Shown here: one piece after another, positions 34,901-45,644 of the stretch | How the letters are laid out: each line of letters opens with the position of its first letter | Position numbering within the stretch: position 1 is the stretch's first letter | Assembly: GCA_038049695.1 (NCBI GenBank) | Contig: CP142452.1 | Coordinates: forward strand, 92,697,501-92,761,500 | Source: Cinnamomum chago | Lineage: Eukaryota; Streptophyta; Magnoliopsida; Laurales; Lauraceae | Length of the DNA stretch: 64,000 bases | Direction: 5' to 3' | Position numbers and translations under genes: made by a program | Notes under the pieces: model-generated | What the model saw: the letters and a program-made list of their open reading frames with translations, nothing else | Told to the model about the DNA's origin: nothing | Databases searched by the model: none

Positions 34901-35262
34901 TTCATGCCTGGTACTGGGACTGCTACTCTTCTCCAAGACAAGAAGTAAATGCCATATTTTAACGAGTATTTTAAGAAATTTTCAGACTCACTGAAGAAAT
35001 CTCCTCACACACTGCAATTATTGTTTCACAGCCACAGGCTGCTCCCTCACAAATAACGAAAAATTCCAATAGATGCAGAGTTGCAGAAGGAAAAAAAAAT
35101 TGGCATTATTTTATTTTATTGATCCTGTAATTTCAAGGAAGCTTTTGTCATCAAGATATGCCCCTGATTTAAAACAAGATACTGGCAATTTTATAAGCTA
35201 AACACCACAGGTTAGACCGTTACATCCCTTTCAGTCTCTGTTAAGTGGCTCTACCTGCAATA
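31990..35262. other. Intergenic, no gene recognised
   Basis: Mixed composition with a poly-T run (33049-33063). Open frames up to 110 codons (34533-34865, plus strand) have no recognisable motif and no splice partners that I could place. Confidence 0.5.
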
Positions 35263-35522
35263 CAAGTGCAGACCCAGGATATTCAACTTGAAGAGTCTTA
35301 TGTAAAAAAAGAATATTAGTAGAGGGTGGGACAAATGTAAAAAAGAAAAAAAAGAATACATTTTAATTTTTAAAACTTGCATAGGGTTCTTATGAATTGT
35401 AAACTAATTTCAGTATGGGTGGGGTCTTCAAACCCTCGTACTGGTTCTTAAGAATTGTAGGCTATTTTCATGTATGGGTGGGGTCTTTAGCCCGAGACCC
35501 TTGTACATGGGTCCGCCTCTAA
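35263..35522. repeat. Degenerate element with internal duplication
   Basis: The left end TGCAGACCCAGG and the right end GGGTCCGCCTCT are imperfect inverted repeats of the GGCGGACCC type. Inside, GGTTCTTATGAATTGTA plus GTATGGGTGGGGTCTT is repeated once after about 66 bp. No target duplication was seen. Confidence 0.4.
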
Positions 35523-36644
35523 ATAATAATTCAGGTTGTCTATTTGTTTCCAACAGGTGGGGTTTAAGTTGAGCTCATAGGTGTCATTTCATGGGCCAAC
35601 CAGCCAGATCTGAACTTGACTTACTTTACAAACACCCATCAACAAGATTCAAATCCAATTTCTCAATTAAAGGTTTGAGTTGACCTTTTTAACTTTATTT
35701 GTGCGGACATATTCACCCATTTAGTAAATGATCTGGGTTTGGACTTGAGCCTGTACATGTTACCTGTTTTGCAATCTATCCACAACCCAATCCTACTAAA
35801 CCCTCAAAGAGGTGACTATATATAGGCTATCCAAATGCATGAATCCTCATTTATATATAAAGCATTAAGAAAATCCAAATGGGCTGCATCAGATGAATGG
35901 TTCTCTGATTTTGTGCCAATATGCTAGCAGAATAGGTCCAGATAACTTAAGAACAAAACATGTCTTATCTGTGATCTTTTCTAGATTAATGAAGATTATG
36001 TAGTCAAAGCATAGGTATCCAAGACATGTCAAATATTTTATATAAACCAAGACGTATGTTATGGTACACCATACAGGTGTATTAGCATGTGACACTTTGC
36101 ATTGTTCAGATACCTAAAATGCCCGAATAGGAGCCGCGAAGCACGGGGCAGCTTCCATGCAAAATTCAAGGCACGGGACAACTTTCTTGCACAAAAATTC
36201 AACAGACCAATAGACAGATATTGTTGTGGACAGAAAGCAAAAGAGTTTTGTCACGCGGCCCGCAGGAAAAAAAATCATCAAACATTAATCTAGCTTGGAA
36301 TTCATCAAAAAAGATTTACTTTTATTATTTATATGATTGTCAATTAATTAGGGTCCGTTTATTTCATGTAACTTAATTACTAAATATTCTAAGACCTATA
36401 AATCTGGAAGTAGTGATAAAACAAAAGGTGAATATTTATAATTGACCATCAAATAATTTTTTCTCTTATGAAAAATAAATAGAGGATGGACAATAGATGA
36501 ATACCCAGCCATCACTTTTATGATTCAAATTTCAGAAAAGTCAGATTGATCTCATCCAACATCTTCACTTCATATATCTCCGTGAAGTTGAAGCGTTGGA
36601 GCCCATTTAACTGTAAATTCATATATATATATATATATATATAT

Positions 36645-36772
36645 GGAGATGCTCTTATGAGAGATACATCTCATCTTAAATGAGAGATTATGTGGGGGCC
36701 CTTATATCTATATCTCATGCTAACAACTTAAATGTGAGGGCCCCAACCCATATCTCTTATAGGAGCATCTCC
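36645..36772. mobile_element. Fold-back MITE
   Basis: GGAGATGCTCTTATGAGAGAT and the inverted right end GGAGATGCTCCTATAAGAGAT match at 19 of 21 positions and enclose 128 bp. TA-repeats lie on both sides (36621-36644 and 36778-36795), suggesting insertion into a TA microsatellite. Confidence 0.65.
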
Positions 36773-37237
36773 CATATTATATATATATATATATATTCAA
36801 TTTATTGCAAATGAACGGGCGTGAAGTTCTCTCTGTTAAAGAGTGTGCTCCACTCAAAGGAGAATATCAAAAAGTATTTCCGCTACCTCTACTAATGCCT
36901 CCAGGTTTTTGTATGAATGGTTAGCTAAAGAAATTTAAGATGGTATTAGAGCGAACCAGTCGCGGGTTTGAGTCCTAGGAGGAGGCTCCACCCAGAGGGG
37001 AATATTAAAAAGTACTTCCACTGTTTTTACTAATGCCTGGAAGTTTTGATATGAATAGTTAGTTAAAGAAATTTAAGATCTATCACACGCTTAATATGCG
37101 CGGTTGAGTTCTCATAAATCATAATCGAAAATGGGCTGTTTAAATTGCTGTAAGTAAACCTTTTGCTGGGATGGGGGTCGTGGTGGATGAAACTTCACTT
37201 ATTTTCTCCATGTGAGTTGTGGACGTCGGCTTGTAAC

Positions 37238-38243
37238 CATGGTGTTAATTATCGGCCGATACCGGTTCATATCGGTCGATATGAACCGGTATGAGCTCAT
37301 ACCGGTTTGATATTTTGGTGATATATCTGTCTCGGTATCGCAAACCAAAATATCGCCAAAATATCGATCCATCTCGGCCGATATTTTGAAAATATCGGCT
37401 TAATCGATATATCGGCCGATATCTCGGTCCATCTCAGTCAAAATATCGGCCAAGATGGAATAATGGAAAAAAACCCTAAAATTTTCAATTTTTTCCTCAT
37501 TCTTCATTTCCTTAGAGCAACCCTTCCTCCTTAGCTGATTTTCTTGCATATTCCCAATACTATTTATTGAAAAAAAATCATTTTATTTTGGTAAGAAAAT
37601 CAACACTCCCTTATTTTAACTATTATGTATTCTTTAACAATCCATACCGAATAAATGATGATGATGATGATATCGAGTGTGGGCGACACTCCACTTGGAA
37701 TTAGGCTGTCATGCTCATCAATCTCTATCTCTCTAGTCTGCCTTAATTTTAGGTAAACCATAAACCTTTTGATGTTCAAGTGCTTTTTAATTGAGTTATC
37801 TCACTATCATGTTTCATATTTTAATATTTTATCTTCATAATCTTGGATTTCACAACTTATTTTGATAATTGAGTTGGTATTAAATGATACTTGATATGTT
37901 ATCTTTATTTTCTTATATTTTACACTAATAAAATGATCATGAACATCAATAATGGTTACATTATATGAAATACTAGAGAATACGGTGAACTGCGACACAG
38001 ACATGACTCATAACTTAAGGTGACCTAGATTTTGATTTATTATTATTACTAATGGAAAAAAATATTGTTTTCCAACATTTTCTAATATTCTAGATTTTTT
38101 GGATATTTTTGCGATTTTTTTTTGATAAAAAAAAATTCACATCGTGATGACCGCGACAGACCGATATCCGCGACCGATACCGATATCATATCGGTTTTTC
38201 AGCCCGGCTAATACCGCGACCGAGACCGAAATTTTAAACCATG
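37238..38243. mobile_element. hAT-like element, copy 1, CGATATCGG-rich
   Basis: 1006 bp with ends CATGGT...ACCATG and an exact 8-bp target duplication CTTGTAAC (37230-37237, 38244-38251). Both terminal regions are crowded with CGATATCGG, ATCGGCCGATAT and ACCGGTAT words, giving dense self-complementarity. The interior 37440-38100 is AT-rich and has no transposase. Confidence 0.8.
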
Positions 38244-38251
38244 CTTGTAAC

Positions 38252-39501
38252 TCATTAGTCTTTTTTTTTGGGACACTCATCGTTCGCTGGTTGGTACGGC
38301 TGGAAACAAGGAATTCTCATTTGGGCGTGAGTGGACCCCAATAAATAAAGCCCATTTATATTCTGAACTTTAATTTAGTTCCTAGCTCCTACCAAGCATT
38401 GTGGGCCTCAATGTCAGGTCCAAGTATCCCACATCCAACGGCACTTGGAGAAAAGTTATTCAGAGCGAAGGAGTCCTGGCTCCACAATTCAATTTGAGTT
38501 TTACTCTCTGTCTCTCTCTCTCTCTCTCTTAATGACGAGGAATCCATTCCTCGCCCCCACCTTACGGTTGATCATTAGCATAATCCCAAATATACAGCAC
38601 CACTCACTAATATTAGTTATCAGGTAAGGCCCCAAATGGTTCCAAGCGGAGACCCCAGCTTATTGTTAAACTTTCTAACCACTCAAACAATTTAAACGTG
38701 GATCCTTATCTTCATTGAATGTCTCCACAGGGGTGGTCTCAGCTCACGAATGGATTTGGTACACAGAAAAAAGACTCAACTAAGACACTGATGTGTTTGT
38801 GAGATGTTGGCCCACAGTAATTAGCCAAAAGACCAGAGATTAGGTATTGGACACGTTCCTGTGTTTTTTGAATGGAGGATCTAAAAATATGTATAAAAAT
38901 TTCGTCCATAAAAGGGAATAACAAGAAAATTGGGTATGGATACATTTCAGGGCACCAGTAAGTATAGTTTTTTTTTTTTTTTTTTAAAAGAACTGGAACA
39001 AAACTTTTGACATAAATTTTGAGGACTCAAACTCACATACCCTGGTACCCATATCCCTGACCAGGTAACTTTGGCCGGAGAAAGACACATGTTCATTTGT
39101 GTGTACATGTGACTTGTACTTTGCATTGATTTTTAAATATAATTTTTCGAAGTTTGCATAATTACACCGATAAAAAAAAAAGTTAGGATAATTACTGTAT
39201 TTTACTTTTGAGGGTTTCTTAAAGTTCATTTTTCATAAAATGTCTTCTATATTAAGTTTAAAGATATTTTTAACTAGAGCATATTAAATATAGCTTTTGT
39301 GAACCCAATTTTTAAATTTATATTAGAAGTTCCTCACGAAATAGTACATGATCTTTGTGTACAAAAATAATTCATGTAATGTATAATCTTGTTATTTTTT
39401 GTTTTAATCCATATATTTTAGTAGATACAATGTACAAGGTCTTATGATCACGACTGTTAGTGTCTTGACAGTTGTACTTGTAAAGTTTATGTTCTTTTCT
39501 T
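38252..39501. other. Intergenic, no gene recognised
   Basis: Holds a CT microsatellite (38508-38529) and a poly-T run (38970-38985). No coding signal. Confidence 0.5.
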
Positions 39502-39853
39502 TCTACCTAGTTAAGGGGTGGGACTTAAGAGAGAGCCCCGCATACACCAAAAAAGATAGGCCACTAAAGTGGGAAGGAGGCCAGCACAAGTGGAAAGAAA
39601 GATCACTCAAGTGGGAAGGAGGCCAGCACAAGCAAAAAGAAAGCTCGCACAAGTAGAAAAAGAGTCCATACAAACGGAAAAAGGTGATGTACCTGGGATT
39701 TGAACTTGCGGCAGTGGGAAGGAGGCCAGCACAAGCGGAAAGAAAGCTCGCACAAGTGGAAAAAGAATTCGCACAATTGGAAAAAGGTGATGTACCCATG
39801 ATTTGAACCATAGGCCGCAAGGTAAGAACTGACGCTCTTTACCACTCGGACTT
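39502..39853 (-). mobile_element. tRNA-derived SINE with duplicated body
   Basis: On the minus strand the head reads AAGTCCGAGTGGTAAAGAGC (box A-like) and GGTTCAAATCATGGG (box B-like, 39795-39809), spaced as in a tRNA gene. The body contains three copies of a GGAAGGAGGCCAGCACAAG module (plus strand, about 39570, 39611, 39714), and a second box B-like TTCAAATCCCAGGTACATC near 39690, so about 105 bp including the box B was duplicated. Degenerate flanking repeats are possible near 39480-39500 and 39853-39870. Confidence 0.6.
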
Positions 39854-40149
39854 AAATAGTTTATTTTAAGGTGAAAAGCTTGCTAATTTTGTTCTTGTGA
39901 CAAAAGTTTACGTTGGCTATCAACCCAGCTGATGTAACCCTCCTCTTTTATCATGATTGAATGGCAGTTACAACAAAATTAACATAGTTAGACTGTATGA
40001 GATGTATGCTTAATAAAATAATGTATACTTGTATAATACAACTTGATAAGTGTAGATCCTAGGATTAGGAGTTACAACCCTAATGAACCCAATTGCTTTA
40101 TACCCATATGATGTTCCGAAGATTTTCTATTGTTATCACAAATTAAAGT

Positions 40150-40345
40150 CCTATTTTTCTGTACCTAGCCAATGGGGTTGGGACTCAAGAAAGTCTACAC
40201 ACGTGAGAAGGTAAGAGCTTACACATGTGAGAAGAGAAGCCCACTCACATGAAAATAATGGCATATAAAGGGATTGATCCAGCAGGCAGGTGAGACGCGG
40301 GGTAGGCAATTGAGTAACCCCTTATCCTCACAAGGTACCCTTTAG
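40150..40345 (-). mobile_element. Second, diverged SINE of the same family
   Basis: The tail words TACCTAGCCAATGGGGTTGGGACT and the CACACGTGAGAAGG modules (plus strand) parallel the 39502-39540 tail of the neighbouring SINE, in the same orientation. The tRNA-like head is badly degraded. Confidence 0.4.
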
Positions 40346-41199
40346 AACTCCCGGTTAAGAAGGTAGGATCATCAATCAAAGCAACTTAATGTAATTCTAG
40401 TTTAAAACACAGATGGGCTTAAAAGGTCACTGGACTGTGTAAGGGCCCGTGAGTAGGTTATGAAGGGGGACTATCCATGGGTCTAGCTGGCCCATCAGAC
40501 CTCATTGCATCATTATTAAAGGGTCAAGCAATATTAATTTCTATTGTGTGTAACCCTGGACCGTTGTCCAGCCCATTAAGGCCCACTAATATCTTCCCTA
40601 GTTAGTTGTATAAACTGAAAAGTAGAGGAAAAATAGTCATTTTTCTTCATAGCTTCACGATCTGAACCTTCTTGAATATTTTTTTAATTATCCTACCAAC
40701 CTAATTATGCCCTAAAAAGGGATAGTTCAAAAGAGACTGATCTGCGTTTAAATAAAATTGTGAAACTTGGCTAAAATTTCAATGCTAGTGTTGGCCTATT
40801 TCAACAGCGAACAAAAAGTTGTTCAAACCCAAGTGGAGAAGTCCCTGGTCCATGGTGTACATGAGGGGGGTTGGCTTTGGATCCAGGTTAGTTTAGCCGT
40901 ACTGAGCCTAAAACAAAATAAGGAGCCCAGTCTAGTTCAACATTTGAAAACCCGGACCTGAATGAAAAACAGGACATTAGCACTCCTATCTACAAGTAAA
41001 TGTGGTCTTGGCAGCTATTACTAGGCCATCAGTTATGGGGTCATAACTCAGGCATGGATCTAACCTCCTGCAACCTAAAGACATGGGCCCAACCCTTTAG
41101 TAATTGTGACAAGGCCTATTGGTGTTTGGTATTTGGCCTAGTCAGTTATCTCCTTGGATCTGTAGGTATGTAACCCAGGCCTAGTTCACTAGGCACATT

Positions 41200-42153
41200 C
41201 ATGGTTTAAAATCTCGACCAATACCGACTTATATCGGCCAATATAAACCGGTATCGGCCAATACCGCGGCAATATTTTACCGTGATACCGAGTCAGACAA
41301 AATATCCCCAAAATATGGGTCAATCTCAGCCGATATGGTTAAAATATCGGTTTAATCGATATTTCGGCCGAGATGGAGTAATGGTAAAAAATCTTAATTT
41401 TTTATAACTTTTTTCCTATTTTTCGATTTCCTTCTCCTCTCCCCTTATCTCCTTAGAGCAACCATGTCTCCATAGCTCATTCTCTTTCATATTTCCAAAT
41501 TCCAACACTATTTTTTGAAGAAATCATTTTATTTAGCAAGAGAAAATGAACTTAACCCCCTTATTTTTACTATTATGTGTTTTTTATTTTTTATTTTTAG
41601 ATAAAGTATAGAAAATACTGAAAAGATCATTAGCATGTCATTTTTGGGTTTGTGTTGTGTTCTTCACTTAAATCTATACACTTTCATGCTATATCTACTT
41701 ATAAACATGATTTTAGGTGTAGAAAATGGTTTTTTTTTAAATCTTCTACTTTTTTTAAAAAAATTGGAGTATTTATCATACTAAATAGTAAATACTAATA
41801 GCTTATTAATAGTGTATAGATAATTATTATATTATCTTTATTTTCTTATATTATACACTCATAAATTGACCATGAACCAAAATAATAGTTGCATTATATG
41901 AAATATTAGAGAAGACAGCGAACTGCGACACATACATGACTTATTACTTAAGGTGACAGATATTTTGATTGATTGTTGTTACTGATGGAAAAAAAAAAAC
42001 ATTGTTTTCCAGTATTTTCTAATATTCTGAATCTTTTCGATATTTTTTTGAATTTTTTTGGATTAAAAAATTGTTCACACCGCGACGGACCGATACCGAT
42101 ACCGATATCATATCGGTTTTTGTCTCGGCCGGATACCGCAATTTTAGACCATC
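41200..42153. mobile_element. hAT-like element, copy 2, CGATATCGG-rich
   Basis: 954 bp, related to 37238-38243 over its whole length and in the same orientation (shared words include GCGAACTGCGACAC and CCGATATCATATCGG). The left end is CATGGTTTAAAAT, the right end ATTTTAGACCATC. The expected 8-bp duplication is GGCACATT versus CGCACAAT, 6 of 8 matching, consistent with an older insertion. Confidence 0.75.
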
Positions 42154-42161
42154 CGCACAAT

Positions 42162-43406
42162 GATTCTTCAAGCACTCGATTCACATGAGTTATCACAGCC
42201 GTTTGATCATGACTAGTGACATCTAATAAAGTATAGACGGTTAAGATCATTACAGATAATTAGTTTGAATGATGCATTTGATGGACCGAGATATCAATTG
42301 GCACTGCTACCATGCTTGGAAAGCCCAACAAGTCATTAAAAGAGTAGGAATAGACAAGCGAATTTTGCTTAGAAGGCCTATAAAGTTACAGACAAAGAGA
42401 TGCCAATGTCCAAACTTTCTCAAGGCCTTGATCTTCTGTACGAATGATATTATTTTCCACTTTTGCTCTATCTTCTTAATATCTAGTTTGTACATATTTT
42501 GTATGGTCTACGAAAAAGAATAAAGTAAACAGCCATTTTAACTTGTGCTTCAAGCTCTTTCTGGTTCTTAGAATAGGACTCACAGCAGAGCTGGTGTATC
42601 TACATTGGCCTTTCTTTGGATGCAATATGGCTCAGAGGATTGTCCATTTGCTTAAAAACAGAAGACAATTGAGACCGGCCATATGCTTTCAAATCTTTGA
42701 TCTAATGTCATGAAATGAATATTTAGTAAATTTTGTAAGTTAGAATGAACGTGAATTTTTAGATGCCCAATCCTTGAGGAAGAATTGCCCATTGCAAAGA
42801 TCTTAGGAAGAAAGCATGTGGTATGGAAATAAGGCTGTCAGAGGGCGGGATTTGGGCCGGACTTTGTCTAAGCACACGTCCTGTTTTTTAATGTGGAGTT
42901 CTAATCTGGGCTTGGGACCAACGGGCTTAAGTTTTTATTAATAAATTCGGATCCAGAAATGGGGTCCAGGTTTTATGAATGAAATATGAGAAAATCACAA
43001 AAGTCCCTTTCTATATGGTGTCTCAATGTTTTCTTATGGATATATTATATTTTTATTTATAAATTACATACATTATTTTTTACGTAGAAATTACATACAT
43101 GATATAGGCATATCCTATATGAACAGGCCTAATAATGGTCCCAGTTTCTTGTAACCCAAGGCCTAGCTTTAATAGCCTTGTTATGGGTTTTGCATCTAAA
43201 ACATGCACCAGGGTCCATCAAGTTGGGCTCTAAATGGACTGGGGTCTAGGCTTGACCCAGGTGGGATTTAAGCCCATTGATAGCTTTAAACAGGACATTT
43301 ACTACTCATTTTAGAAGAAAGTGAATCTTCTAATACCAAAGTTTTAAACAGTAAATTACAACTTCTCAAAATATAGACAAGATATATTTAGTAGAACCCA
43401 CTAGAG

Positions 43407-43445
<39 letters not shown>

Positions 43446-43787
43446 ATCTTTATAATCTAATATAAAACTATGAAATGCTATATAGCCTGTGGAGTCCATT
43501 AGATGTGTCAATACAAGAGACCTTTATAAAAAGTAGATGTATAAGATGTTTATTTTTATCCAATTCAATCAAAGACTATAAAATGATTATATTAAAATTT
43601 TGATTTTGAACTTCATTTAATTACTTTAGATTAGACACCTCGAAGTATCTCATGCTGTGAAAATTGTTTTTTCTTTCTATATCTTGATTCAAATTTCAAA
43701 CTGAGAGAAGATTTCATATTTTTGAAAGTTGTGCTTCGACTGAAGATCCGGTTCCTTTTAGAATATCTACACTCTTTTCGTTGAAAC
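42162..43787. other. Intergenic, possible hAT relic, TA microsatellite
   Basis: AAGGCTGTCAGAGGGC (42833) and the inverted AAAGCTATCAATGGGC (about 43292) could be worn hAT termini, without a target duplication. A (TA)n tract lies at 43411-43438. No gene seen. Confidence 0.35.
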
Positions 43788-44060
43788 TGTTGGGAAGTTC
43801 CACATTTCACATCGCCTAAGTAATAGGCTTGTCATATCTTAATATATCTGTATGGGCCTTCCACCTATCAGGTTAAGTTTTTGAATTGATATATGATTTC
43901 TTACATGGTATATCGTTCTTGTGGAGCCCACGTGACTCGTCCCTCCATAAGGAAGAGTGTTGGGAAGTCTCACATTCCTTATGCACGTCCATGAAATTTA
44001 TTGGGCGTTCCAACTCTCCACTTGAACTTTTGAGTTGATATACAAAAGAGATTTCATGCA
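43788..44060. repeat. Two copies of a short LTR-like segment
   Basis: TGTTGGGAAGTTCCACAT (43790) and TGTTGGGAAGTCTCACAT (43961) each lead into a GGGC-TTCCA, then a TTGA(A/G)TTGATA word at the same spacing. These words are typical of LTR starts in small plant retroelements. The order could be a rearranged or partial TRIM-like element. Confidence 0.4.
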
Positions 44061-44313
44061 AGAACAAACGTAGACGGACACAAACAGATACTACTAACAG
44101 AAGGCTTTCGATTACATGCATCACACTTCAAGTACAACACATGCAGAGTGAGAGAGAGAGATTGCAAACAAACTAAGATCTGACAAGACTTTGAAACGAC
44201 AGCAAGAGTCCAGACCACAAACTAAACTTGTTACCCTTTCCTCTTCGCTCTTTTATTTTAGCACACAACACAACAGAAGATCTTACATCGATCTCATGCC
44301 ATGAAACCCCTCT

Positions 44314-44886
44314 CTAAGGGCCACCAATACCACCAGCACCCGTTCCACCACCATACCCAGGGCCACCGGCTCCAACGCCTTGGCCGGAACCACCAGCTCC
44401 AGTTCCAAAGCCGACACCGGCACCTATTCCGCCACCTATGCCGGTCCCAGCGCCACCGATTCCAGGTAGACTTCCTCCCATCCCACCACCTGCCCCGAAC
44501 CCTGCTCCACCTCCACCTAGTCCTGGTATCAACCCACCTGGGGCGCCTGCACCACCACCAATTCCTCCACCGGCTCCGATTCCGGTGCCTCCTCCTGTAC
44601 CGCTCCCACTACCAACACCACCGATTCCGCCACCCGGTGCACCTCCACCTGTTCCGGGCGGACTATCACCAGTACCACCACCGATGGACGGCCATCCGAA
44701 GATTTTAGAAGCACCAATGTCTGTTTCAGTTCCAATGGCTCTGCCATTTGATGACAGCTTCGTCTTTGTCATCACCGTCTCTCCCTCCTTTTCATCTAGA
44801 GGGTTTGTACTCTCAATACCAAGTACCCCACAACCCAAAACCACCAGGAGAAGGACCCAAAACCGGTTTCTCACAACCCACCCCAT
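44314..44886 (-). CDS. Secreted glycine-rich protein
   Basis: 190 residues, single exon. Residues 1-23 form a signal peptide (MGWVVRNRFWVLLLVVLGCG, then VLG before the likely cleavage site). Residues 24-65 are an ordinary hydrophilic spacer with DEKEGETVMTKTK. From about residue 66 to the end it is mostly Gly in GGG(A/T/I)G patterns with Pro-Gly steps, ending GGTGAGGIGGP. No RNA-binding, Cys-rich or oleosin domain is present, so this is a class of simple glycine-rich proteins, probably in the cell wall or apoplast. A TATA box lies about 80 bp upstream and AATAAA-like signals follow the stop near 44255. The long open frames on the opposite strand are mirror images of the Gly-codon bias. Function is unknown. 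Confidence 0.85.
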   Translation of the reverse strand: MGWVVRNRFWVLLLVVLGCGVLGIESTNPLDEKEGETVMTKTKLSSNGRAIGTETDIGASKIFGWPSIGGGTGDSPPGTGGGAPGGGIGGVGSGSGTGGGTGIGAGGGIGGGAGAPGGLIPGLGGGGAGFGAGGGMGGSLPGIGGAGTGIGGGIGAGVGFGTGAGGSGQGVGAGGPGYGGGTGAGGIGGP

Positions 44887-44964
44887 TTGTAATATTGAAG
44901 GAGAGGAAGAAAGAAATATTTCAGTGCATGCAAATTGCAGTGTTACGCTTCTTCGTTTGCATGG

Positions 44965-44973
44965 TTTATATAG
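44965..44973 (-). promoter_or_regulatory. TATA box of the glycine-rich protein gene
   Basis: On the minus strand CTATATAAACC sits 79 bp upstream of the ATG at 44886, giving a leader of about 50 nt. Motif and distance fit a plant core promoter. Confidence 0.7.
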
Positions 44974-45029
44974 AATTTCGAGTGAAGACCCACTTGTATT
45001 ATTTTATTAGTTCTCTATAGCTCTCTCTC

Positions 45030-45644
45030 TCATTTCGATATGTATGTTGTAACTGCTTAGGCTTGCTTTTGGACACTTGTTCGTCTTTATTGACTGCACA
45101 TCTGCGTGACCATTAACTGGTAGCTGGCCGTATTTCTCGACTTTAGTCTTGTTTATTCTTTTCTACTGCTCGGTTTTCTACTTTTTCAAGTTTAGTATTT
45201 TTGCATGCTAGTATCTCTAGCCATCTTCCTCTCTTGCGATTTTTAAGGAAAACACCTTTCAAAGTTGAGGAAAAAAAAAAAAAAAAAAAAAGAGAAGGGC
45301 CCAAACACTTTGTAATAACATCAGAGCACCTATATTTAATTATATTATGGAATAACTCGTTACTCCATAATATCATCCAAATACATACTTGCAATTTTCA
45401 TGAAAAGGGACATTCCAATCTAACGTTCCACAAAATCCTGTAATTTGAGCATTTGTATATTAGATTATTCTGTGATATCACCGAATGTTAGGTTATTCTA
45501 TAATATTATGGATTGGGGGGCCTCTACCATCATTATAATATTTGGGGTCCTTTATAAGTTTTTTTTTAATTTAAAGGGTTTTTTTTCCATAAAATTACCC
45601 TTCTTTCTTTCTTTTCTTTTTTAAAAAGTTAGATTGGGATATGG
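45030..45644. other. Promoter-distal intergenic DNA
   Basis: A poly-A run (45271-45290) and a T-rich tract. Words TTATTCTATAATATTATGGA recur in part in both orientations around 45345-45510, possibly a small worn MITE. No gene seen. Confidence 0.4.

Noticed and set aside
42833-43292. Possible hAT element with GGCTGTCA ends
   Set aside because: Terminal match is only 12 of 16 and no 8-bp duplication could be found, so it is only mentioned as a possible relic.
44301-45010. Plus-strand Pro- and His-rich frames over the glycine-rich gene
   Set aside because: Reverse complements of Gly codons give Pro/His/Ala/Thr frames. Only the minus strand has a signal peptide and a TATA box.
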